Of a DNA stretch of 64,000 bases, positions 1 through 10,800 are shown piece by piece. The stretch's first letter is position 1, and the number at the start of each line of letters is the position of its first letter. The notes beneath the pieces were generated by a model, which worked only from the letters and a program-made list of their open reading frames with translations, was not told where the DNA came from and did no database searches. A program made the position numbers and the translations under genes. Source of the DNA: Strigops habroptila (lineage: Eukaryota; Chordata; Aves; Psittaciformes; Psittacidae); assembly GCF_004027225.2 (NCBI RefSeq), contig NC_044288.2, positions 15,076,744 to 15,140,743 of the forward strand, given 5' to 3'.

Positions 1-47
1 TCTTTTCCTTCCTTTTTTTTTAATTAAGAGCCAACAAAATGCTGACA

Positions 48-53
48 TTTATT
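48..53 (-). terminator. MED7: Candidate distal polyadenylation signal of MED7
   Basis: Plus-strand TTTATT reads AATAAA on the minus strand, and T/GT-rich sequence follows it in the transcript direction. It is the only canonical hexamer I noticed downstream of the MED7 stop codon. Variant hexamers (ATTAAA on the minus strand, for example 1830-1825) could serve as earlier sites. Confidence 0.35.
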
Positions 54-1532
54 TTATCTCATCAAGTTTCATAAGGCATATATAATCCAACACATCTTGC
101 ATACGTTAACATTTCAGGGACAGAATACTGCAGATGTTACCCCATTCAAAAATAGAATCAGGATTTGCTGAGGTAAGGGAAGATCTCATCATCAGGAGCA
201 AGTTAATTAACACACTGGAGAAGAGAATAGTTATCAACAAATTTGCTCCTCAGAGTCACGTCATCCTGCAGCATTTGAAATTCCATTTTCCTGAGACTGA
301 CTCCACTGCAGCTCCCAGCCATTGTTTTCTAAAAGCAAAGTTATAACAGAAAAAAGGACAACTATCATTGCTTTGATAGTTGGCAATGGAAGAAAAACTC
401 TATGGTTCAGCTGAAAAAAGCCCAGAAGCCTCCCACACTTTCTAGGTGTTTGCCTTAAACATAGAAAAAAAGATAATCTAGAAAACCCAAATTATTCATG
501 AAACTTTTTTGACAATGAAAGCAGCTTTGAGTATTCTTTAAATGACACAATCCCCTATCACCTCAATGGTTTCACAAAGTTTACTGCAATTCTTAGCTGC
601 TGCTAGGACCCAGCTTGGGCAGTATTTTGGTACCCAGGCCTACAAACTTATTAAAAGCATAAAAATTAGACAAATATCAACAGAAAACCATTGAGTATCT
701 ATGACCATATTTTTTGAATGGTGAAGTTATAAGGACCACGACAAACTTATCCTGGAGGCACCAAATGTTTCTTTATATCTTCCACATGAAACAATATTTG
801 CCATGTAGATATCAAATCGATTTTGCTCACTTGTACTTGCTTTAGCTACCTACAAGCAATATAAATTAGACCTAATCCAGAGAGAAGGAAGAAAACAGCA
901 GTGGTTGAGTAAAGGACAAAAGTTTTAACTTCATAGATTTACATGTTTCTAAAAACAAAAAAAAACCCAAACCACCAAAACCACCATGTTTCTACTTCCT
1001 TACTGTTACTTGCACTTAAAATAGCAGATGATGCCCACCAAGGAGCCATAAACTTGCATCAGTTCATCTTCATCTGCACTGAGCTCAATCCCCACCACCT
1101 TTTGCCTGCCCATTTAAGTAACATTTCTGAAAACAACAGGATTACCCAATGAAAATGATTCTATGCTATAGTGTTACATGGCAAAAAGGTAGAGGTAGGA
1201 TTTCCCTGGCAGGAGGGGCAGGGTAAAGAAGCCACTTCTTCACTGTCAAATCGCTCTTTTCCTCTTGCTATAGAGGGGTTGATCCAACTCTAATGTTTTT
1301 TTAAACACAGTTGATGTGGATTCCACTTGATGGAGTACTTGCAGGTTCTTTCAAACTCAGTTCCCAATGAGCATAAAGGTTAATTACCCAACCAGACTCT
1401 TCTTCCTGAGAAAAACAGTCAGTTGGGCACAGGGCCCACCTAAAAAGCAAATACAAAGCACCTGCACTGCAAAATGATTCACTTCATGCACATATCTTAA
1501 CTATGCAAGAAATATTAGTTTAAGCATCTATA

Positions 1533-1535
<3 letters not shown>

Positions 1536-1563
<28 letters not shown>
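1536..1563. repeat. Poly(A) homopolymer run, 28 bases
   Basis: The run is uninterrupted A on the plus strand. No gene-like or retrocopy sequence is visible directly upstream of it, so it is listed as a simple repeat and not as a retroposon tail. Its exact length is prone to sequencing error. Confidence 0.9.
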
Positions 1564-1567
<4 letters not shown>

Positions 1568-1701
1568 GGCATTTTTGTAAACTCAAGACTGGTTATGAAT
1601 TACATTTAAGAAAATTAAAATCCGATTAATTTTAATTCATTGTTGAGATTCCTGACAAATGTGTCTCTATACAGCAAATTACATCGTGTTACATCTGTAA
1701 T

Positions 1702-2278
1702 TGTCATGGTTTAACCCCAGCTGGCAACTAAGTCCCAGCTTGTTCACTTCCCTCCACCCTCACCCCCTCCAGTGGGATGAAGAGGAAAATAAAATTAGAA
1801 AGTAAAACCTATGGGTTAAGAGCATTTAATAATTAAAATAAGGTATAATACTACTAATAATGATGAAAAGAGAAATAGCAAAGAGAGAGAAGACAAAAAC
1901 CCACAACAAAGCAAACAATAGTGATGCACAATACAGTTGCCCACCAACCACTGAACAATGCCCAGCCAATCCCAACCACAGATCAGTGGGTCCCGGCCAG
2001 CTCCCCCCAGTTTCTATACTGAGCATTATGTTCTATGGTATGGAATATCCCTTTGGATAGTTCAGCTCAGGTGTCCTGGCTGCGCTCTCTTGGCTTCCTG
2101 CGCCCATCCTCACTGGCAGAGAATGGGAAACTGAGAATCCTTGATCAAGGTAAGCAGGACTTAGCAACAACTAAGCCATCAGTGTATTATCAGCATTGTT
2201 CTCAGACTAAAGCCAAAGCAGAGCTCTGCACCAGCTATTAGGAAGAAAATTAACTCTCTTCCAGCTGAAACCAGGGCA
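1702..2278 (-). mobile_element. Solo LTR of an avian endogenous retrovirus
   Basis: The element is bounded by TGTCATGG at the left and CCAGGGCA at the right, so its ends carry the TG...CA termini of LTRs. Both sides are flanked by the same 5-bp sequence, GTAAT (1697-1701 and 2279-2283), a target-site duplication. The sequence resembles an LTR family I recall as common in bird genomes, read on the minus strand. A degenerate TATA-like box lies near 2020-2012 on that strand. No internal gag, pol or env sequence is present, so this is a solo LTR left by recombination. A 5-bp duplication fits the ERVL (class III) type, but the subfamily is not certain. It lies downstream of MED7 in the same orientation. 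Confidence 0.9.
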
Positions 2279-2794
2279 GTAATAAAGGAATTCTTAGGTT
2301 CTCTTTAGTAGTTATATTATTACCAAAAGGAAAGGAATGGATTTTGCAGACTTTACACCAATTTTAATACTGCAGTATACATTCTTGAAAAGATCCACTG
2401 ATACTGTAAACAAGTAGCACTTATCTGGAACAGAGGAACTGTCAACTGCAATTCCTCTCAGTAAGATCCCTTATTTGCTTCCACACTATAAAGCAATTTA
2501 AAAAAAAAAGCAGCATAACCAAAAATGCAGAAAGTGACAAGTGAAAGTACAACAGAAGCTAACTTTAATCTGTGGCTACCACCTCACATGATGTATTTAA
2601 CAAAAAGTATACATTTTGTTTCTACCAATAACCACACAGCTCACAAAACAAACATTTTCATCTGCCTAGTCACTCACAGCCTCCAGCAGGTGTACAACAA
2701 ATGCTTTGTCTGCTAGCACAGCAGCAAAACAACATACAATGTGTACCTTCAGAATCCACTGTGCCTCTCACTACACTGAGCTAAGCGGGGTTTT
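2279..2794. other. MED7-proximal downstream sequence
   Basis: AT-rich sequence directly following the MED7 stop codon in the transcript direction, most simply the proximal 3' UTR. I see no other gene or repeat in it. Confidence 0.5.
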
Positions 2795-3487
2795 TCATGT
2801 CATTTCATCAATAATGCTACACATAGCTGCATCTTTGTCTAAAACCTGATCTCTCTTGCTACCAGAACGCTCTCTCTGCTTTTCGCTCTGTCCCATACAG
2901 TTGTTGCCATCACCAGTATCCATTGGTTCCACTTTCACTCTCAGTCCTCCCTCTGAATGAGGCAGATCGTCAGGCAAGGAAGCCAGGCAGTTCTGAATCA
3001 TCTCTACAACTCGTTCCAAGTGCTTCTGAAATCGCTCTGCTGTTTCCAAACGCTGCCGTTTCTGCACCTCCATCATGACTCTCAGTGTCTCCCTAGCTTG
3101 GTGAGGGCGATATTCATTTATAAGATGATGGACATGAACAAAAAGCAGTTTCAAGTCTTCCAGTTTCTCCTCTCGCTTTATACTCCCCGGACTCCTTATC
3201 AAGATATCCAAGAGGTCCAAAAAGTTGACCAGGATGGACATATTAAGTTTTCTTAATTCCTTCTTGTGGTCAAACTGCATTGGATGCAACCGTTCGATAC
3301 CCTGGCTCTCCAAGGGTCGAATAATCAAATCATCACACTGGAACTGATTACCAAACATCATGTAACTGTCTTTCACTGGTGGAGGTGGCTTTGGAGCCAG
3401 GCCTTTACGGATGTTTTCATCAGTGTATTCTTTTATGTACTGCATCGGAGGCGGAGGAAGAGCACTCACTTGCTGAGGTTCACCCAT
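2795..3487 (-). CDS. MED7: Mediator complex subunit 7 (MED7), complete
   Basis: MED7 is a middle-module subunit of the nuclear Mediator complex. It pairs with MED21 through a long coiled coil, and its proline-rich N-terminus contacts MED31, linking activators to RNA polymerase II. The 230-codon reading frame sits in one exon and matches the human 233-residue protein almost throughout. Proline clusters lie at residues 11-14 and 34-37. The helical core and coiled coil run from about 75 to 175. A variable charged tail follows, in which VKVE (184-187) fits the sumoylation consensus. The chicken-like C-terminus stops about three residues earlier than human. I chose the start at 3487 because it gives the conserved MGEPQQ N-terminus. 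The open frame continues upstream to 3652, but a splice acceptor at 3508-3507 separates that part, which is intron. Confidence 0.98.
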   Translation of the reverse strand: MGEPQQVSALPPPPMQYIKEYTDENIRKGLAPKPPPPVKDSYMMFGNQFQCDDLIIRPLESQGIERLHPMQFDHKKELRKLNMSILVNFLDLLDILIRSPGSIKREEKLEDLKLLFVHVHHLINEYRPHQARETLRVMMEVQKRQRLETAERFQKHLERVVEMIQNCLASLPDDLPHSEGGLRVKVEPMDTGDGNNCMGQSEKQRERSGSKRDQVLDKDAAMCSIIDEMT

Positions 3488-3506
3488 TTTTGCCAGACGA
3501 AAATAC
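3488..3506 (-). other. MED7: MED7 exon 2, 5' UTR part
   Basis: Read on the minus strand, a TTTCCCTAG acceptor ends at 3507, leaving 19 untranslated bases before the ATG. The placement rests on splice consensus and the known two-exon layout of mammalian MED7. Confidence 0.6.
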
Positions 3507-3890
3507 CTAGGGAAATGTCCCAAGAAATACATGTTAAACAACTTGTGTGTCAACCTTATTGTATACATAGAAACAAAAGCAATAAAAGGGAGAAAATGAG
3601 CTAGAAAAAAGCCATCACAACGCACAGAGGATAAGAAAGTGAATAAATCCACGCTCGCTTTTCACTAAGGTATACTTTCAGCAGGATTAACTCTACCAAA
3701 AGCACATTAATTTCCTGAACCACGACAGACCAGCCTGCAAACAGAGCAGCCCGGAAAGACCCCTTCTCCAGCCGCGGCCTGGCCCGCTGACACCACGCCC
3801 CGCGAGAGGGAGAACCGCGCAGCCCGGCGGCGGGCACGCACCGCCCTAGGGGGAAGAGGCACCCCGGCCCCACAGCCGCCGCCGACTTAC
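3507..3890 (-). other. MED7: MED7 intron 1
   Basis: A 384-bp intron predicted from a GTAAGT donor (3890-3885 on the minus strand) and a CTAG acceptor (3508-3507). No coding content is expected. The minus-strand open frame that runs into it is fortuitous. Confidence 0.6.
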
Positions 3891-4450
3891 CGTTCTTCCC
3901 TGAGTTCTGGGAAGGCCCAAGCGCCGCAGCGGGTTTCGCCCGGCCACAGCTGAAAAGAGAAGAGCCGAAGCCGCGCTACGCCACGACCCTACCGGCGACT
4001 GACCACAGACCGGTGGAGGAGACACCACCGCCCGCCCTCACCCGCCCGCCGGGCTCCCCTCAGCGCGACCACCGAAGCCCCGCTTCCGGCCAACGGCCGC
4101 TTCCCCTCCCCTCCATTGGCTCGCCGGCTTGGCGGAGGCACACTCCGATTGGTTCTCCCAAACGCCGCTCAGAAGTTTTCTCCACTCAGCGCAGGGCCTC
4201 CCTCGGGAGGCGGTGCCAAGCGCGGTGGGGCGGAGTGCTCGCTGTGGCCGTGCTGGGTGGTGCCGCCTGGGGAGGGCCCCACGGGGCTGCGGGGTGCCGT
4301 AGGTATGGCGCACGCAGCCGCGGTGGGGCGGAGCGGAGTGGAGGGGCTGCGTCCCTACCGCTTCCCACCGCTGTTGTGGGCCCCCCCCCAGGGGTGCAGG
4401 ACAAGGCCTGTGGTGGCGGGAGCGGCCGGCGGGGCGGCTGCGGGTCTGGC
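3740..4450. promoter_or_regulatory. CpG-island promoter of MED7
   Basis: The stretch is strongly enriched in G+C and CpG compared with the AT-rich flanks. Read on the minus strand it holds an ETS-type CCGGAAG (plus CTTCCGG, 4083-4089) and two CCAAT boxes (plus ATTGG at 4115-4119 and 4148-4152). These sit just upstream of the predicted MED7 exon 1. This arrangement is typical of a housekeeping TATA-less promoter. Such islands can also fire divergently, but I see no divergent gene. Confidence 0.75.
3891..4040 (-). other. MED7: MED7 noncoding first exon (5' end approximate)
   Basis: The 3' boundary at 3891 is set by a consensus GTAAGT donor. The 5' end is unknown and is placed before the cluster of promoter motifs at 4083-4152. 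The exon is GC-rich and lies in the CpG island. Confidence 0.5.
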
Positions 4451-4988
4451 CCCCTTTGCACCGCTGAAATACTGTCCTGGAGCACTGTGTGCGGTTCTGG
4501 TGTCCTCAGCATAGGAAGGACATGGAGCTCCTGGAGCAAGTCCAGAGGAGGCCACGAGGATGATAAGGGGCTGGAGCACCTCCCGTACAAAGGCAGGCTG
4601 AGAACATTGTGGCTGTTCAGCCCAGTAAGAGAAGCTGCGTGGAGACCTCAGAGCAGCTTCCAGTGTCTGAAGGGGGCGTATAAGGATGCCAGAGGGAGAC
4701 CGTTCATCCGGGATATAGTGATAGGACGAGGGGTAATAGGTTTAAACTTAAACAGGGGAGATTCAGGTTAGATATTAGGCAGAAGCTCTTCCCTGTGAGG
4801 GTGCTGAGGCGCTGGCACAGGGTGCCCAGAGAAGCTGTGGCTGCCCTATCCCTGGCAGTGTTCAAGGCCAGGTTGGACACAGGGGCTTGGAGCAACCTGG
4901 TCTAGTGGATGGTGTCCCTGCCCGTGGCAGGGGGTTGGAACTGGGTGAGCTTTAAGGTCCCTTCCAACACAAATCATTCTGTGATTCT
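4446..4988 (+). mobile_element. CR1 LINE, 5'-truncated 3' end
   Basis: The sequence follows the familiar 3' end of the avian CR1 LINE: the 'GAAGGACATGGAGCTCCTGG' block, 'TCCAGAGGAGG', 'GGCAGGGGGTTGGAACT', then 'GGTCCCTTCCAACAC', closing with ATTCTGTGATTCT (4976-4988). No intact reverse transcriptase frame remains. It abuts the MED7 CpG island on the upstream side and partly accounts for high G+C there. Confidence 0.93.
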
Positions 4989-6769
4989 AAATAGCATTTG
5001 AGTGCCTGCTGCATTCCCTGGCTACACCACACGAGTAACAAACAGTTGAGCTCCGCTGCTTTCATTGTAGATTTGTTTTAGCCAAAGTTGAAGAAAACAT
5101 CGTGGATTTCCGTTTTCCACGCTGTGGATGTGGGGAGCTGGGATTCCTGCTGGCATCGCCTCTGCAGGCATTTCTCTCTGGAATGGCCAGCAGTAAGGGA
5201 TTTTTGACGCTTGAGCATCTATGTCCCGTTTTGTCTCCTCGTCAGCAGATGGCAGCAACGGCCTTTGTCTGGCGGGGCCGCGCTGCGCGCACACGCGGCA
5301 TCATCGACAACCTCGCCAGATTGATCATTTCACCAAGAAAAAAGTTTGGATCGAATGAGAATTACTTTGGATCCTGTTAATTATTTCCGAAACGATGCAA
5401 ACAAGATCCAGAATAGTCAGGTTTCTTTGACTAGAAAATCTGAAAAACTGTATAGTTTTCATTTCACTGAATACCTGAGTATTTAAATACTCCAAATGAC
5501 ACTCTGCAATTGACAGTGAGTCCAACCCTGCCTGTAAAATAGGCTGATCTATTTTCATTTGTAAGCAAAACATATTTTGGGGAGGAAATTACCCCCTTGA
5601 GACATTTGTTCTCAGACTATGTAGTGTCTGTCCCATAGGAAGGAACTTAAGTGAAGTTGCTGAAGAAGTCTCTCCTGTAATGAAGTTCGATGCCCTTGTT
5701 CTTTGGCCATTACACATTTTACATTACGTTGCTGATGACTTTGTTACATTTTTTCTTATTCTCGTATCTCTTAATCTCATAATAAAGGTTTTTCCTTTTC
5801 TCTGTATTCATACGGTTGATGTCATCAATGTGATTATAGTTTAGCATTTATCTGCATATATGTGTATAAGGATATGACCTATGCTAAGTTTTCAAACATA
5901 GGCTCAAGGATTTTTGCTTAGTAACTGGGCCTCAATTTATGCATATTGCCCAAAGGAGGTTTTTCTTGCCATTTAGTAATGACTGTAGGGAAAATTGGCG
6001 GTAGATCAATCTGGGCTTAATCTGTATTTGACAATAGTTTCTAGGCTGCCAGATATGATGCAATCTGGTATCTGAAGTGATATCTTCATACTTTCTGCCA
6101 TTATTTCCACTTAAAAAGTGAAACAAAGGTCCTTACATTAAGGATTTTTTTTGTGTGAATTCATTTAGTGTTCTTTTCAGAAGCACATCAATATGACTGA
6201 AATGTCATGAGTGTGAATGGGTTCCTCAGCCCCAGGAGGTGGGGTACAGAAAGCTCTTATTCTTTGTACATAAATATCCTAAGGGGCAACCACAGTGGGC
6301 AACACAATGCAGAAGGAACATAATAGGGTAAAGTGGTTTGTCCGTGTGGTGTTCGGTTTCAGCATTTCAGCATTGGACCTGGGCTAACCATCCCTTTGGA
6401 ACATAGGAGTTGTGCTAGTATACAATCATATAGTATACAGTAATCATACTAGTGTACAGTAAGAGCCACCTTAAGAACACTAGAAAGCAAAACTAGGTCA
6501 TTTGAGTGTAAAATAAATATTGCATGCTTTAATTTTTTTTTAACAATAAAGACTTAAAATCCCAAAGAGATTAAAGAATTAAGAAATTATAGAAGTTGCC
6601 ACCTGTCAGCACTTTCCTACCATGGATATGGAACTTACAGTCTCCACAGAGTGAAGGAGTGCTTTTGGTGCAGGCATTGAAGTGGGTCTCTGATAGTCTC
6701 CCATGCCACAGGCTTGCTCTTCGATGCAAACCAATCATTCAGACTCTCCATATTAAGCCACAACCATAG

Positions 6770-6808
6770 TCCCAAAAGACTCAATAAGCCATATTAAGTC
6801 TTTTGGGA
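6770..6808. repeat. Inverted repeat, 12-bp arms, 15-base loop
   Basis: TCCCAAAAGACT (6770-6781) is the exact reverse complement of AGTCTTTTGGGA (6797-6808). A direct repeat CCATATTAAG also occurs just upstream and again inside the loop. No gene or transposon is attached to it. Confidence 0.85.
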
Positions 6809-7738
6809 TAAGCAGGAAGATTTGAGACCTTTAATCTTCGTTCACAAAATCAAAATACTTTACTACATTGCTTCTTTCATCAGCTGGTGATCTTGTCAGT
6901 TGAGAATCTAAACAGTTTAGAAAAGTACTTGAGGATAGAGATGCAGACCTTATCAAGGCACTTAAACATGGAACTGAGAGCATGGTTTTCAAATACAGGC
7001 AACCCTGCACTTCCATGCTGCAACTAAAAAGTTTTCTGGTTTGGAAAGGGAGGTCTCATTCCTTCACCTCCCTCCCCTACTCTTTCCTCCTGGTCCCACT
7101 CTCCTTTCTTCCTCCAGCCCCACACTTCCAGCTGCACGGTCATTTCTTCTCACTACTTTATACCATCACCTTGAGGAATTGGATTGCAAAGTAAACTGAA
7201 ACAACTCCAAACCCCACAGAAAACGTTACTGTAATTTTTCTGGATTAAGTTTTGAGCTCTTCTAGTGAGTTAAGTCAAATCACTGAGCTTCAGGGTGAGC
7301 TTTTGAGAGAGGAGAGTGTATAGGGAGAAGGAAGGAAGGAGGTCAAGGACACAGTCGGAGAATGGTTCTCCTTGTTTCTGTGGCAGCAAGCTCTTATCTT
7401 GTCTCAAATCGTCTTGTTACATCATTCCGTGAAAGACAGGCAAGGAATAGAAAGCACCATCTCCAGAGATGCAGGAGAAACCCCATGTAGTAGGAGGTAC
7501 TAACACATCTTTGGTTTTATTGGACTTTCCAGACTTTTGCTTTCACATTCTTTTAACAAGAGCTGAGCTCAATTCTCTAGTGCCTTGCACTCAGTGAACT
7601 GTGCAGCAAGGATGTAAAATGCTGTGACTTCAAACAGTAGAAGACAGTGGAGGGCCAAGCACTTGGTTTTTACATGATTTCTGTGATATTCTTGAGTTAT
7701 TTTCCCAGTCTGTATGTAGTGGCCAAGACAGAGGGGAT

Positions 7739-7887
7739 ATCATAGAGTCATAGAATCATTTAGGTTGGAAAGGCCTTTAAGATCATCAAGTCCAACCATT
7801 AACCCAGCATTGACAAGTCCGCCACTAAACCATGTCTCTAAACATCACAAATACCTCCAGGGATGGGGCTGAACCACTTCCCTGGGT
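7739..7887 (-). mobile_element. CR1 LINE 3' end fragment
   Basis: The fragment starts with ATCATAGAGTCATAGAATC and continues through 'GGTTGGAAAGGCCTTTAAG', 'TCCAACCATTAACCCAGCA' and 'AATACCTCCAGGGATGG'. This is the reverse complement of the CR1 3' region. About 150 bp remain, so it is severely truncated. Confidence 0.93.
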
Positions 7888-10800
7888 AAGTGTACAGCAT
7901 ATTGCAGGGAAAGACAAGAATCTGACAAAAGCATCTTCCCCCTCCACAAAATGAGTGTGTCACAAGAACTAAGGATGAGAAATGGGAAAAAAACCCTATA
8001 ATGTCAACTAATGAAAGAAGAAAAAGGGTTTCAGTCTCGTTCTTGGCAGCATGGCTGGTTCTCAGAAGACCCATGAATGACCCTTTCTAGCCTATATTTC
8101 AGCTCTTCTCTGAAATAAGGACACTGACCAGTACAAGCCTACCACTGATAATACAGCACAATTCCTACAGCATCTCCAAATTGTGGGAATGAACCTGGAC
8201 ACCCCTTCAGCAGATGGCAAATCAGTACAATAATATTCTCTGCCTCAAAGACACAACATCTTAATTTACAGTTTTAGTTAAGTTTGTTTTGCTCTTCTTC
8301 ATAACTAATTTTAGGCAAATTGGCATGTTTCATTATCAGGCATTCCAGTTCTGTTAATTCAGCAGTAGTGCCTACAGTGTGTGCTGTTGCAGTATGCTAA
8401 CTTATTTTAGCAGAATTTGAATCCAAGCACAGTGCATATAAACCCCATTTTCAAGCATGGTCTTAGAATAGCACTGCTTTCTTCTGTGCTAGAACATGTT
8501 TCTTCCATTTTTGATTTCTATTGCGCTCTAAATAGTAACTAGAAGTGGGGTGTGTTTTTCCCGAAATGGAATTCAGTTCCAGTCTCTTCTTGGGTTTAGG
8601 CTGTTACATCTTGCAGCCTGGTGATTGTTAACAGGCTTTGTTGCAGGATATACCAGGGAGGAGGGGAAGAGGAAAGGAGCCTGTTGAGGATGAAGGAGAC
8701 TTAAGCAAGCTTTATGTCTCCATCTGCTGTGCTTAACTCCCATCTCCCTGTCTCCTGCTGTGGCTTTCGGAATTAATGAATTTGCAGTGCAGTGCTGTGC
8801 TGCCTTTTCTTTCTGACTCCTCAGACTAAAATATCAGATGTAGCCTATTGCTGCACTTACTAACGTAGGAAAGAAATTTAATGTTCCCATCATGTAAAAG
8901 TTGGGGTACACCAATCTTCAGTGCATGTGACAGTTGAACTGTTTCTTGCTACTATTACCAGACTGAAATAGATTCAAATCTCAGCACAGAGCCTGCATGA
9001 TTATCCAGCAATGAAACACGTTAATAAATTGATATGGCTCAAAATCTAGGCACATTTTGATAGAATCGGCCAACACTCTTTCCTGTGCTCATAGCCTTGA
9101 TGTTGTTTCTGGATGCAACCCCCTACCTGATTTTTAAGCCAGACATTAGTGCTGGGTCTTTACTTGGTCACACACCCGTGGTGACTGCCTATTCTAACTT
9201 GTAAATGAACATATCTCAAAAAGCATGTCTGCGTGGCATGAAGAAGTAATCCCTATCCAGCCATCAGCATTCTGGGTAGCTGCAAACATGTCTTATTGCC
9301 AGAATAAACTGGGGGATTTGCAGCACTGCAGTTTTGCCGGCAGTGTAAGTCTCGCCTTTGTCTTCAGAAGGAAATAGTAACAGACAGGAACCACGATAGG
9401 CAGGCACTAGTAAAAGGAGCTGGAACAAATTCCCAGTTTGTGTATGACCTGATGAAACTAAGGCTTGTTTTTTTTTTTTATTTCTGCCTAAGAAAGAAAA
9501 ACTGAGCAAAGGATTATTTGTACCTTCATCACAGAAGAGCCTGTCCTAACCCTGTGCAAGTTCACCAGTTTAAAACATGTTCTCTATGTTACTGCCAGCA
9601 TCAGTAAGCCTGGGAATGATTCACGTCAGGCATTCAAATTATGGATAATTCACTACGTCCTCCTAGCAGATGCTCAGAACAAGGCATCTACTTTCCCAGG
9701 GCTCCCAAAGAGTTCACAGGAGAATCTTGCTCTGCTTCTACAAGAGCAACTCCATTGGTCACTAGGAGCAGTGTGAGCGGATTCAAAAGTGCAGTTGTAA
9801 GACCTAGAGGGAAGCTGGATGCATCTGGCTCATAAAGACCAGGCTAATTCTTCCCTTTTTCTGCAGCTTTCTGTCTTGTTCTTTGGGTCTACTGGAGACA
9901 TGTTTATTGGGGTGATAATGAACTGCCAAAGCAGCAAGACAGCTGAGTAACCTAAATGGAGTTTCTCACACTCTAAAAAAGCGAAGTAGTAAAATGGGTT
10001 GAATTCTGGAAGCTTGGAAGTTGAATGATAATCATCATACTGAACAGCTGGTGAAAGGGAAGAGCTGGCACCCAGGCAGTAAACCTGACCTAAATATTAC
10101 ACATGGTAGAAGCATACAGGTTGGTTTATGAGAGTGAAGATAAAGTTGCAGCTTTCCGGTCTGTTTTTTTATGAAAACAAAAAATATCTATATTTAACTT
10201 TATAAATTTCTCTGCCGCTTTCAGGACATAAGCATTGGTATCAGAGCAGGATGTGCGGGTGGGGAGATTTCCACAGTCTGCAGTAAAAGAGGTGTGAACT
10301 GCATAATCTGGGTAAATCCCCTAAGAAAAAATCCAATCCCTAAAATAACATTTTTTTTAGAGCAGAAATAGAGCAATTTGCAGGAAGTAACAAGAGAAGA
10401 ATGTAGGTGATGAAAAGAAAAGAAAGGAGCCCACTGAGACCACAGCTGGTAAGACCAACTTTCTCTATAACCTCAGTTTGCCTGGCACAGAGGAGTATTT
10501 AGTGCACAAGCAGCTCAAACCTGAGTCTGAGACATTTAGAATATTTCAGATTTTCCTGCATATGGGTGGAAAAGTGTCAAAGGATACATGGTAGCAGGCT
10601 TTATGAAAGCACTTAAGCAGAGAAGATGCAGGATAGCTAAAAAATCATTGGGCTTTGTCTCCTCATTTTAAGGGATAAACGTTAAGATACTTAGGACAGT
10701 TATATTCAATTCCTTTCCATTTAATTCCTATTGCACAGTACAGAAGTTCTGTACCATGCAATACATAGTGGTGCCAAAAGCCTTGAACAAAAGAAGTGTG

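Larger units (their letters stand above)
1..1701. other. AT-rich region downstream of MED7, probably its 3' UTR
   Basis: I see no coding exon here; the short open frames lack splice context and family resemblance. A 28-base A run lies at 1536-1563. On the minus strand the AATAAA hexamer at 53-48 is followed by a G/T-rich stretch, so this could be the distal part of a MED7 3' UTR of about 2.7 kb. That is inference from a polyadenylation signal only. Confidence 0.5.

Noticed and set aside
3488-3652. N-terminal extension of the MED7 frame by 55 codons
   Set aside because: A splice acceptor separates it from the coding exon, and the mammalian protein starts at MGEPQQ.
4013-4771. 252-codon plus-strand open frame
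   Set aside because: It runs through the MED7 CpG island into a CR1 fragment; both explain the lack of stops.
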